In this document: positions 6,862-14,351 of the stretch, piece after piece | Numbering within the stretch: the first letter of the stretch is position 1 | How the letters are laid out: the number at the start of each line of letters is the position of its first letter | Virus record (IMG/VR): IMGVR_UViG_3300042301_000006 | Coordinates: 1-24,299 of that record | Source: a virus | Direction: 5' to 3' (one strand) | DNA: 24,299 bases | Notes under the pieces: generated by a model | Told to the model about the DNA's origin: nothing | Database searches by the model: none | What the model saw: only the letters and a program-made list of their open reading frames with translations | Made by a program: the position numbers and the translations under genes

Positions 6862-7142
6862 AAAGCCACGACCCGGACGTGATGGAAGCCAAGCTGCGCT
6901 ACTTTATTGGCGTCGCCCTGACTGTAATCCTTGGCGGTACCATCTTCGTAATTCTCTACAGCTTGGTCTTCGTGACTCAGCCCCTCGGTGAGTCCAGCGA
7001 GAACGACCGCAAGTTCTTCGAGCTGCTGACTCCCATCGCCAGCTTTATCGTCGGCGCTCTTGGCGGCGTGATGGCAGCGGGCAACGGCAAACAAAAGGGC
7101 GGCAATAACGACGCGCCGCCGACACAGGAGTACACCGAATGA
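6858..7142 (+). CDS. Holin-like protein with two membrane segments
   Basis: The product is 94 residues. A charged N-terminus (KSHDPDVMEAKLRY) is followed by a first membrane segment at about 14-39 (FIGVALTVILGGTIFVILYSLVFV), a polar loop (ESSENDRKF), a second segment at about 55-75 (ELLTPIASFIVGALGGVMA) and a soluble polar tail. Two helices with a charged tail, length under 100 residues and position two genes before the endolysin fit a class II type holin that releases the endolysin. The family resembles holin-like proteins of phages of aquatic bacteria. A GGAGGAG ribosome site lies just before ATG 6858 (6844-6850). Confidence 0.7.
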   Translation: MKSHDPDVMEAKLRYFIGVALTVILGGTIFVILYSLVFVTQPLGESSENDRKFFELLTPIASFIVGALGGVMAAGNGKQKGGNNDAPPTQEYTE

Positions 7143-7345
7143 TCGGGATGAAAATCATTGGCGCTTTGATCGGACGCAAAGCCAAAGAAAAAGTGGTCGA
7201 TGCTGTGCTGGACAAGGTAAACCTGCCTGATCCAGTCGAGAACGCGATTAAGATTGCCGCCACTGGAAACGTAGGCGACCTGATTGGCGGCGACGCCAAA
7301 GAGGAATTTGTGAAAGCCGCAGTCAAGAAGGTGAGAAAGAAATGA
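7139..7345 (+). CDS. Small basic protein between holin and endolysin, unknown
   Basis: The product is 68 residues. ATG 7139 is chosen over ATG 7148 because AGGAG sits 8 bases before it. The protein is lysine-rich and amphipathic (GRKAKEKVVDAVLDKV; KEEFVKAAVKKVRKK), with a Gly/Ile/Ala-rich N-terminus that could lie on a membrane. It overlaps the holin-like gene and the endolysin gene by 4 bases each. Location between them suggests a role in lysis timing, but I recognise no family. Confidence 0.55.
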   Translation: MIGMKIIGALIGRKAKEKVVDAVLDKVNLPDPVENAIKIAATGNVGDLIGGDAKEEFVKAAVKKVRKK

Positions 7346-8190
7346 GCTTGCTGACTGAGGCCCAACTGGCCGCGATGATCCCGACCAACAAAGACATCAA
7401 GGCTTGGTGCGAGGAGCTGAACAAGGCTCTGCCTAAGTACGACATCACTACCGACCAGCGCATTGCCGGATTCATCAGCCAGTGCGCCCATGAGTCGATG
7501 GACTTCAACGCTCTGTCCGAAAACCTGAACTACCGCGAGGAGACGCTGAACAAGGTCTTCCCGCGCTACTTCGGCCCCGGCAAGCGCAACGCTGCCGAAT
7601 ACGCCAAGAACCCTGAGAAAATTGCCAACTACGTTTACATGGACGAGTTTCGTACCTCGAAGCTGGGCAACGTGCAGCCCGGTGACGGCTGGCGATTCCG
7701 TGGCCGTGGGCTGAAGCAACTGACTGGGCGGGACAACTACAGCCGCTTTGCCAAAGACTACAACATGACTGCGGAGCAGGCAGCAGAGTGGCTGGAAACC
7801 AAAGAGGGCGCGCTGGCGTCGGCTCTTTGGTTCTGGAACACCAACAAGCTGAACACCATTGCCGACACTGGCAACGTGGCCGCGCTGACCAAGAAGATCA
7901 ACGGCGGTGACATCGGCCTCGCAGATCGTCAGGCGCGCTATGCCAAGGCTATGGCTGCCTTGGGTGGCAAGATCGACGCTGCTGCGCCCGTGACTACGGC
8001 TGTTTCTGAAACGCTGCGCCGTGGCTCGAAGGGCGAAGCAGTCAAGAAAATGCAGGCAAAACTGGGCCTCTCTGCGGACGGCGACTTCGGCCCCGGTACA
8101 GAAGCGGCGCTGAAAAAGTGGCAGTCAGCAAATGGTCTGACTGCTGATGGTGTAGCTGGACCTAAGACGTTGGCTAAACTGCTCGCCTGA
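7342..8190 (+). CDS. Endolysin: GH19 chitinase-like lysozyme with C-terminal peptidoglycan-binding domain
   Basis: The product is 282 residues. Residues about 5-205 match the glycoside hydrolase 19 lysozyme fold: QCAHESMDF with the probable catalytic acid Glu51, SENLNYREETL with the second acid Glu60, and GWRFRGRGLKQLTGRDNY. After a short Ala/Val/Thr linker, residues 225-282 form a PGBD repeat (RRGSKGEAVKKMQAKLG, DGDFGPGTEAALKKWQ, DGVAGPKTLAKLL). The enzyme cuts the glycan strand of peptidoglycan at lysis. No signal peptide is present, so release depends on a holin; the holin-like gene lies two genes upstream. The start has an AAGGTGAG site and overlaps the previous stop. Confidence 0.93.
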   Translation: MSLLTEAQLAAMIPTNKDIKAWCEELNKALPKYDITTDQRIAGFISQCAHESMDFNALSENLNYREETLNKVFPRYFGPGKRNAAEYAKNPEKIANYVYMDEFRTSKLGNVQPGDGWRFRGRGLKQLTGRDNYSRFAKDYNMTAEQAAEWLETKEGALASALWFWNTNKLNTIADTGNVAALTKKINGGDIGLADRQARYAKAMAALGGKIDAAAPVTTAVSETLRRGSKGEAVKKMQAKLGLSADGDFGPGTEAALKKWQSANGLTADGVAGPKTLAKLLA

Positions 8191-8220
8191 TGTATTCTGC
8201 CCGCAACAGGGAGCCACACC

Positions 8221-9738
8221 ATGCCGCTTATTCCCATCGACCTGAAGCCCGGTGTCTACAAAAACGGAACAGCCTACAGCGGGAAACTGCGGTGGGCTGA
8301 CTCCAATTTGGTGCGCTGGAAAGACGGCGCTATCCGAGTCATCGGAGGCTGGGAGCAGCGGGAGACTTCCACTGGTGCGAACATCGCGGCGCTGTTTGCC
8401 GATGCCACGGCAGAAGCACCGCGCAACGTCATCACTTGGACGGACAATCTGGGCGTCAACCACATTGTCGTCGGTACTAACCTCAAACTGTACCACATCG
8501 ACAGCAGCGGCAGCGTGGACAACATTACCCCAGCCGGGTTTACTGGCGGGTCGAAAGACTCTGGTCTTGACGTAGGCTATGGCACTTACGCTTACGGCAG
8601 AGCAGCCTACGGCACTCCGCGCACTGCTGAAGGCGCGCTGCCTACGCCAGTACCGTCGTGGGACTTCGCGCTCTGGGGCGAGAACCTATTGGCTCAATTC
8701 AGGGGCGATGGCGATCTTTACGAGTGGGTTCCCGGCGATCCTGCTGCGGTGGCTATCGCTACGGCCCCAGAAGACATGCAGGACATGATTGTCACGGACG
8801 AGCGGATCGTGCTGGGCATCGGCGGTACGGGGACTCCGCGTATTGTCCAGTGGTCTGCATCTGAGGACAACACTGACTGGACGCCTGCGGCCACGAATCA
8901 GGCAGGCTCGCTGACTTTGGCTGGCGTCGGCCCGTTGCTCGCAGTCACGCAGATTATGAACGAAATTTTGGTGCTGGGGCAGAACGAAGTTTACGCAGGT
9001 CGGTATCTCGGCCCACCCTACGTTTACGGCTTCGACCGCGTTGGCGACAACAACGGTCTGCTTTCTGCAAACAGCCTGATTACGACCGCGCGCTTCGCTA
9101 TGTGGGCAGCAGAGCGGAACTTCTGGCTCTACGACGGCTCGCTGAAAAAGCTGGAGTCAGATGTCATCGACTTCTTCTACGACGACATCAGCGACACCGA
9201 ATACAGCAAGACCTACGGCTTCACAGTGCGCGATTTCAACGAAGTTTGGTGGCTCTACCAGTCCAAGAGCAGCACGACGACGGAGCCTGACTCCTACGTC
9301 TGCTATGACTACGCGCTCAATCACTGGACCAAAGGCAAGCTCGACCGTTCTGTCGGCGCAGACAAAGCGGCGACATCGACGCCGTTGATGGTTTCTCCGT
9401 CTGGCCTGATCTACAACCACGAACTTGAGCATGTCTCTATCGTAGACGGCACTGCGCCTTACTGCGAGACTGGCCCCATCGAACTCGGCCAAGGCGACCA
9501 GCAAGCCTACCTCGACTACCTTTACCCTGACGAAGCAGTGGCTGGGCAGGTCAATCTGACGATCAAGACCAAAGACATGCCGAACCTGACTGAGCTGACT
9601 TTTGGTCCGTACACCATCAGCAGCCCGACTCCAGTCAGGGCGCGCGGTCGCCAGTTCGCTTTGCGCTTTGAAGGCCGCGCCGCTGGCTGGAAGATCGGCC
9701 TAATGCGGGCGAATGTGAAAGCTGGGGGTCTTCGTTGA
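8221..9738 (+). CDS. Tail nozzle / packaged-DNA stabilisation protein (P22 gp10-like)
   Basis: The product is 505 residues. It opens with the pattern typical of podovirus stabilisation/nozzle proteins: LKPGVYKNGTAYSGKLRWAD, then NLVRWKDGAIRVIGGWEQR. Repeated beta-strand blocks follow, including LYEWVPGDPA, TPRIVQWSASEDNTDWTP, EILVLGQNEVYAGRY and WLYDGSLKKLESD, which read like the blades of a beta-propeller. In P22 the related protein closes the tail below the adaptor and stops DNA leaking out. It heads the second virion block, 30 bases after the endolysin. Its stop overlaps the TTG start of the next gene. Family placement is by pattern recognition. Confidence 0.75.
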   Translation: MPLIPIDLKPGVYKNGTAYSGKLRWADSNLVRWKDGAIRVIGGWEQRETSTGANIAALFADATAEAPRNVITWTDNLGVNHIVVGTNLKLYHIDSSGSVDNITPAGFTGGSKDSGLDVGYGTYAYGRAAYGTPRTAEGALPTPVPSWDFALWGENLLAQFRGDGDLYEWVPGDPAAVAIATAPEDMQDMIVTDERIVLGIGGTGTPRIVQWSASEDNTDWTPAATNQAGSLTLAGVGPLLAVTQIMNEILVLGQNEVYAGRYLGPPYVYGFDRVGDNNGLLSANSLITTARFAMWAAERNFWLYDGSLKKLESDVIDFFYDDISDTEYSKTYGFTVRDFNEVWWLYQSKSSTTTEPDSYVCYDYALNHWTKGKLDRSVGADKAATSTPLMVSPSGLIYNHELEHVSIVDGTAPYCETGPIELGQGDQQAYLDYLYPDEAVAGQVNLTIKTKDMPNLTELTFGPYTISSPTPVRARGRQFALRFEGRAAGWKIGLMRANVKAGGLR

Positions 9739-10424
9739 AACGCGGCTTTATCGTCCCTGTCCCTACAAGTCAGAACCTGACGCGCTGGGCGACCGACGTT
9801 CACAACTATCTGCGCTCGCTCGACAACAAAGTCGTCGAGCCGCAGACCATTTTGATGCAGCACCAGATCGGCGGCGAGAAGGCCACGGTGGACGGTTTGC
9901 TGATGTGGGATGCTGTCAACGGCTATCCTGTCGTGTCTGAGGGCGGGTCGTGGCACCAGCTCACTATGGGCAACGGCCACGCCGTGCTGACTCAGGACGC
10001 GGACATCACGGCTGCGGCGGCGAACACGGCTTACGCTATTCAGTTCGACACTCCGACCTTTGCCAACGACATCGCTCTCGACCCCGTCAACACCACTCGG
10101 ATCGTTTTTGGCGACGGCGGTCTGTACCGCGTGTCGTTCACTGCGCAGATCAGCTCGACTTCCGGCTCCACTGTAAACTTCAGATTTTGGCCGCGCGTCA
10201 ACGGCACCAATGTGGGGGGCAGCACTATGGTTGCGAGCCTACACAACAACGGCGCTACGATTGTCGTTTCAAGGGACTCAATCTTCCAGTTTGCGGCTGG
10301 GGATTACCTCGAAGCCATGTGGGCGACCGACAGCACCAACGGTTCTCTGCTCGCCCACTCCGCGACTGCCTACGCCCCTGCCTCGCCGTCAGTCACTATG
10401 TCAATCAGCCGAGTGCAGCAATGA
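9735..10424 (+). CDS. Fibre or decoration protein with C1q/TNF-like jelly-roll domain
   Basis: The product is 229 residues and appears to start with TTG at 9735, overlapping the upstream stop as TTGA; the next ATG (codon 42) would remove conserved-looking N-terminal sequence, so TTG is preferred. Residues 1-85 form an N-terminal virion-binding part (VPTSQNLTRWATDVHNYLRSLDN). Residues about 90-229 read as a C1q-like jelly roll: NTAYAIQFDTPTF, TRIVFGDGGLYRVSFTAQI, VNFRFWPRVNGTNVGGST and FAAGDYLEAMWATDS. Such trimeric domains form tips of phage fibres that bind host surface ligands or decorate the tail. Placement next to the nozzle gene suggests it is mounted on the short tail. Confidence 0.7.
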   Translation: MKRGFIVPVPTSQNLTRWATDVHNYLRSLDNKVVEPQTILMQHQIGGEKATVDGLLMWDAVNGYPVVSEGGSWHQLTMGNGHAVLTQDADITAAAANTAYAIQFDTPTFANDIALDPVNTTRIVFGDGGLYRVSFTAQISSTSGSTVNFRFWPRVNGTNVGGSTMVASLHNNGATIVVSRDSIFQFAAGDYLEAMWATDSTNGSLLAHSATAYAPASPSVTMSISRVQQ

Positions 10425-10813
10425 CGCTGACTGACTCCATCCGCGATATGCTCGACAAACTGGACCGTTTCCGGCCAGATTTGGAGGCTGCGATGGAGCA
10501 TAACGGCGGCACCCACACCTTCGACGATCTGACTGCGATGGTCCTACAAGGCCGTCTCAGACTGTGGTCAACAGAGAAAAGCATCGCCCTGACTGAAATC
10601 ATTGAGTATCCGCGCCAGAAGCACTATCATGTCTTTGCCGCAGGGGGCGATTTGGAAGACATCGTGGCTACGATACCACAAGTCGAACAAGCTGCCCGCG
10701 ACGCTGGTTGCTGCAAACTGACTCTTTCTGGCCGACGTGGCTGGGTCAGGGCTTTTGCAAAACACGGCTGGACTGAGCAGTTCACCACATGCGTCAGGAG
10801 TTTGGAACCATGA
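10421..10813 (+). CDS. GNAT-like small phage protein
   Basis: ATG 10421 overlaps the previous stop; the frame is open far upstream, but that part is a shadow of the jelly-roll gene. The 130-residue product has TEIIEYPRQKHYHVFAAGG, then a helix around DLEDIVATIPQVEQAARDAG, then CCKLTLSGRRGWVRAFAKHGW. This strand-helix-strand order with a GRxGWxRxFxxxGW motif resembles the small acetyltransferase-like (GNAT fold) proteins found in podovirus internal-virion modules, some related to T7 gp13. Enzyme activity is uncertain, since the acetyl-CoA loop is not clear. A role in virion assembly is inferred from location. Confidence 0.6.
   Translation: MTLTDSIRDMLDKLDRFRPDLEAAMEHNGGTHTFDDLTAMVLQGRLRLWSTEKSIALTEIIEYPRQKHYHVFAAGGDLEDIVATIPQVEQAARDAGCCKLTLSGRRGWVRAFAKHGWTEQFTTCVRSLEP
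10796..10800 (+). promoter_or_regulatory. Ribosome site deciding start at 10810
   Basis: AGGAG lies 9 bases before ATG 10810. This supports 10810 rather than the in-frame ATG at 10789, and gives the ATGA overlap seen at most other junctions. Confidence 0.65.
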
Positions 10814-11415
10814 GCCTCGGTGGCAAGACCAAAGAGACCCAGCAGATTGACCCGGCGCTGCGAGATGCGGCGCTTGCTCAACTGGACATGGCGCGGCGCG
10901 CCGGACAACTCGGCTTTGTGCCGTATAAAGGTGACACTGTCGCTGGCTTCCAGCCTGCGCAGATTGCTGCGATGCAGAACACCAACGCAGGGCTTGAAGC
11001 CTTCGGCCTTGGCACTTCGGCAGTTCCGACTGGCGGCAACCTTAGCCCTTACGGCATCTACCAAGAGCAGCTTGCTCAGATGGCTCCGGGGCAGCGCGCC
11101 TTCATTGAGTCCATGTTCATCAACCCCATGACTGGGGCGATGCCTGCTATGGGCGGCGGCGCAGCGGCACCAGCCACGCCAGCACAGGCAGCCGCAGCGG
11201 CAGCCATGCCGCGCGAGGGCCGGGACCGCGAAGGCATGGGTATGCCTGCTGGTGGCGGCGCACGTGGGACTACGTCAATGGCAACCCCGGCCAGCTACAT
11301 GCCGGGAGGCGTCAACACTCGCAACCCTGGCAGCCTCGCAAACCGCGTAGCAGCCGCCGCAAGCGCGCCACAACGAGCGCCAACAGCAAGCAGCCGTCCG
11401 GCTAGAAGGAAGTAA
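10810..11415 (+). CDS. Internal virion/structural protein with low-complexity tail
   Basis: The product is 201 residues. The N-terminal 60 residues are ordered-looking: GGKTKETQQIDPALRDAAL, then AGQLGFVPYKGDTVAGFQPAQ and MQNTN. This resembles short structural proteins found in podoviruses just before the larger internal proteins. The rest is Ala/Gly/Pro/Met-rich (AATPAQAAAAAAMPREGRD region) and ends in a basic Arg-rich tail (SSRPARRK), probably disordered and possibly DNA-contacting. The same IDPAL...GFVPY...FQP layout recurs in related phage modules. It is likely packaged in the capsid or neck and ejected or structural; a specific function is not known. Confidence 0.65.
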   Translation: MSLGGKTKETQQIDPALRDAALAQLDMARRAGQLGFVPYKGDTVAGFQPAQIAAMQNTNAGLEAFGLGTSAVPTGGNLSPYGIYQEQLAQMAPGQRAFIESMFINPMTGAMPAMGGGAAAPATPAQAAAAAAMPREGRDREGMGMPAGGGARGTTSMATPASYMPGGVNTRNPGSLANRVAAAASAPQRAPTASSRPARRK

Positions 11416-11418
11416 CCC

Positions 11419-12120
11419 ATGTCAGCAGGTGGACAGACTGGCGGCAACGCCTACTCGCAAGCAGCCAACGCCCTGACTGGAGCTGGCACAGCCGCTCAGG
11501 GGGCGATCAACACGTTTGGGAACGTCCCGACCGTGGCAGCAGGCATGGCGACGTATCAAAACCCCTTCACGCAGCAAGTCACAGACCGGGCTATCGCAGA
11601 TGTCGGTCGGACTACGGCAATGCAGCAAGAGGCCAACAAGGCAGCGGCTGCCCGCGCTGGCGCGTTTGGTGGCTCTCGGCAGGGTCTGGTCGAGGCAGAG
11701 ACCAACGCTGCGTCGCAGCGAGCTATCGGTGATCTGTCGGCCAACTTGGGTATGCAGGGCTTCAACACCGCAGCCCAGCTTGCGCAGGGCGACATCGCCA
11801 ACCGCTTCACGGGCGCAGGCGGGATGCTGTCTGGCGCAGGCACTTTGCAGAATCTGGGGACTGGCGGCTTCAATATGGCGAACACGCTGCAACAGCAGCA
11901 AGCGGCGCAGGGGCTTTTGCAGCAGCAGATGCAGCAGCAGCTTCTATCTGACGCGATGGGCCAGTTCTACGGCTTTGCTAACTCGCCGCTGAACTACGTC
12001 AACATGATGGGCCAGTCGTTGTCCGGCTCGCCGCTGGCGAACAACCAGTCGCGCACTTCGCAGTATCGTCCCGGCGTCCTTGACTTCCTGAGCCTCGGTA
12101 CTGGGCTGGCGGCACTCTAA
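11419..12120 (+). CDS. Internal virion protein, Gln/Ala/Gly-rich
   Basis: The product is 233 residues with a GAAGGAAG site just before the upstream stop. It contains YQNPFTQQVTDRAIADVGRT followed by ANKAAAARAGAFGGSRQGL, a pattern common to a family of podovirus virion proteins encoded before the large ejection proteins. The middle is helical with repeated Ala and Gln; a Gln tract lies near residues 156-176 (LQQQQAAQGLLQQQMQQQ). The C-terminus has YGFANSPLNYVNMMGQSLSG. It is probably part of the internal core or the DNA-ejection apparatus. No enzyme motif is seen. Confidence 0.68.
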   Translation: MSAGGQTGGNAYSQAANALTGAGTAAQGAINTFGNVPTVAAGMATYQNPFTQQVTDRAIADVGRTTAMQQEANKAAAARAGAFGGSRQGLVEAETNAASQRAIGDLSANLGMQGFNTAAQLAQGDIANRFTGAGGMLSGAGTLQNLGTGGFNMANTLQQQQAAQGLLQQQMQQQLLSDAMGQFYGFANSPLNYVNMMGQSLSGSPLANNQSRTSQYRPGVLDFLSLGTGLAAL

Positions 12121-12125
12121 AGGAG
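12119..12125 (+). promoter_or_regulatory. Strong ribosome site
   Basis: AAAGGAG partly overlaps the previous stop codon and lies 7 bases before ATG 12133, marking the start of the 735-residue virion protein. Confidence 0.65.
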
Positions 12126-12132
12126 ACTTTCT

Positions 12133-14340
12133 ATGGCTCTCATTCCCCGGCGCAATCCGCTGACTTCCTTGCTGAACTTTGCGGCTGACCGGGACCGGGA
12201 AGCCAACAGCATCGGCAGCGTCATTTCGCAAATCGCAGGCCCTGCCCTTGGGCAAATGGGCGTAAAGACTGAGGAGACTGCGCAGCCCGCAGTCATGCGC
12301 GGCCCTGTTCCGACAGCGCAGCCCCTCGGCGCGGTGACTGGCCCTGCGATGGCTCCGACGCCCGTCATGTCCGACGAAGAACTGAAAGCTAACGTCTTCC
12401 CCGGCGAGAGCGGCGGGGACTACAACGCCCTTTTCGGGTATGCCAACCGCCCCGGAAAACCGTTTGAGGGCGTCAAGCTGACTGACATGACCGTCAACGA
12501 AGTTCTCGACTTCACCAAACCCAGCGGGCCTTACGGCCAATGGGTCAAAAGTCAGATTGGCCGTGTCTCTACCCCCACAGGCGCGTTTCAGACTGTAGGA
12601 ACCACTCTTAAAGACGCCGTGCAGGGCTTGGGCCTGACTGGCGACGAGCCTTACAACGAGGCTACTCAGGACGCCGTTGGCCGCTGGATTTTCGAGAACC
12701 AAGGGCCTGAAGCGTGGGAGGCTTGGGGCAAGAGCGGCGGCACAGTTTCTGCTGGCGGAGGCGACGCCCGTTTGGGCGGCGGCATGGGTGCTGACACTCT
12801 GGCGACGCCTGAAAGTATTTTCGCTGGGCTTTACGACGCGGAGCAAGCCGCAGCAGACGAGAAGAAAGCCAAGCGTAAGGACTTTTTCGCCGCAGTTAGC
12901 CAAGGCTTGTCGGCTATATCGCAAGGTCGCCCGGTTGACTTCAGCAACATCGCCGCCAACGCCCAAGAGCGCCGCAAAGCGGCAGCCGCAGAGGCCAAGG
13001 ACGCTACGCTGCGCCGGATGGCTGGGACTTACATTCTCAACCGCTACAACGACCCTGAAGCTGCTAAACTCGTATTTAGTGGTGCAATGGGAGTTGGCGA
13101 CATTCTGAGCATCCGCGAGCAAGACCAACTGTACGCACAGCGCGCCGCGCAGATCGAAGCTACTGAGGCAGGGCAAAATGCTGTCCGCAAGCTGGTCCTA
13201 GATCGTGGCGGCTCGCAGGAAGAAGCCGATGCTGCTGCTGCGGCTCCTGACTTTTATCTTAACCTCTCTGACCGCCAAGATGCTGCTGACAAAGCTGAAG
13301 CAGAGCAGCTCCAGAAAACAGAAGAACTACAAGGTATGACTGTGACTGCGCAACGGTGGCTGGAGTCAGGAGACCCCGGCAAGATCGCTGCCGCAGAGGA
13401 GTATCTGGCCCTGCCTAATGACACGGCAAAGATGGGTTACGACCTGTTTGCGCGCGCCCAAGACTATTCCCCTGCTGGCGAGGCAGCGCCTCCGACAGCA
13501 ATTACTTTGTGGAACGACGCTCGCGCTCGTCTCGTTGACGGCGGAATCATGTCCGAAGGCGAGTTTGCGGCTAATTACGGCGCGACTCCTGCTGACTACG
13601 AGACTAGCAATGCTGCGCGCACAGGAACTGGGCTTGGTTTGTCTGAGCAAGGCCAGCTCGGCATTTCTGGGGAAGGTGCTGCTCCCCCGTTGCCAGAGCA
13701 GTCGCCAGCGACCTCTGTGTTCAGCGTCGCGCCGTCTACTACTGGCGCAGTCGCCTCGCTACAGAAACTCGGAGCTAATACGCTCGGTCAGTTCACGGAA
13801 CTCGCAGGTTTTGGTCCTATCGCGCAGGACGTTGTGTCTGCGCAACAGCGGTTTAATGCTTGGAGAATAAACGCGATTGGCGCGCTGAAAACCAACGCGC
13901 GAGTGCTGGCACAAGAACTGGCACAAATTACCGAGGAGTTGGCACCGAACAGCGAGGCGTTCCAGTCTCCGGCGACCTTGCAGACCAAGCTGACTGAAAT
14001 CGACAGCACTCTGCGTCGCCGCCTTGATAGCGAACTTGCTCGCGCCAACGACCCTAATATTCCAGTCGCGGACCGACAGGAAGCGCGCAAGATTGCCGAC
14101 GACATCAACTACGTTTTGCAGACGCTGCATGAGCCTTCGGTAGCGGCTCCGCAGGCTGCGCCTGTAGAAGAAGCGCCTGCCGAGACGGTCCCGGTCGGCG
14201 AAGTGGTAGAAACTGTGCTGCCAGCAGGCACGGTAGTCCTTGACGCAGACGGCAACGAGCGCCCACTTGCCGCAGGCGAGCAGCCGCAACCCGGCGATAC
14301 TGTCAGGTTGCCTGACGGCACCGTAGGCGTCATTGAGTAA
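12133..14340 (+). CDS. Internal virion protein with lysozyme-like domain
   Basis: The product is 735 residues. After a Pro/Thr-rich N-terminus, residues about 85-190 look like a lysozyme or lytic transglycosylase domain: ESGGDYNALFGYA with the probable catalytic Glu92, LTDMTVNEVLDF, TPTGAFQTVGTTL and QDAVGRWIF, the order seen in many virion-associated peptidoglycan hydrolases. From about 230 on, the protein is Ala/Glu/Gln-rich helix, probably coiled coil, with Pro/Ala linkers. The last 50 residues are acidic and beta-like (GTVVLDADGNERP, GDTVRLPDGTVGVIE). It probably travels with the DNA and opens the cell wall locally during ejection, as T7 gp16 does. The neighbouring 900-residue gene is its likely partner. 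Confidence 0.75.
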   Translation: MALIPRRNPLTSLLNFAADRDREANSIGSVISQIAGPALGQMGVKTEETAQPAVMRGPVPTAQPLGAVTGPAMAPTPVMSDEELKANVFPGESGGDYNALFGYANRPGKPFEGVKLTDMTVNEVLDFTKPSGPYGQWVKSQIGRVSTPTGAFQTVGTTLKDAVQGLGLTGDEPYNEATQDAVGRWIFENQGPEAWEAWGKSGGTVSAGGGDARLGGGMGADTLATPESIFAGLYDAEQAAADEKKAKRKDFFAAVSQGLSAISQGRPVDFSNIAANAQERRKAAAAEAKDATLRRMAGTYILNRYNDPEAAKLVFSGAMGVGDILSIREQDQLYAQRAAQIEATEAGQNAVRKLVLDRGGSQEEADAAAAAPDFYLNLSDRQDAADKAEAEQLQKTEELQGMTVTAQRWLESGDPGKIAAAEEYLALPNDTAKMGYDLFARAQDYSPAGEAAPPTAITLWNDARARLVDGGIMSEGEFAANYGATPADYETSNAARTGTGLGLSEQGQLGISGEGAAPPLPEQSPATSVFSVAPSTTGAVASLQKLGANTLGQFTELAGFGPIAQDVVSAQQRFNAWRINAIGALKTNARVLAQELAQITEELAPNSEAFQSPATLQTKLTEIDSTLRRRLDSELARANDPNIPVADRQEARKIADDINYVLQTLHEPSVAAPQAAPVEEAPAETVPVGEVVETVLPAGTVVLDADGNERPLAAGEQPQPGDTVRLPDGTVGVIE

Positions 14341-14351
14341 GGAGCAGCAGC

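Noticed and set aside
9950-10420. Upstream extension of the GNAT-like frame
   Set aside because: This part overlaps the jelly-roll gene in another frame and is His/Arg/Gln-rich, as shadow frames are here; ATG 10421 gives the usual ATGA junction.
11944-13176. Long minus-strand open frame (410 codons) opposite two virion genes
   Set aside because: It is antisense to the Gln-rich and lysozyme-like virion proteins, which have good ribosome sites and recognisable motifs. Its composition (Arg/Ala/Val-rich, no motif) is that of a GC-driven shadow frame.
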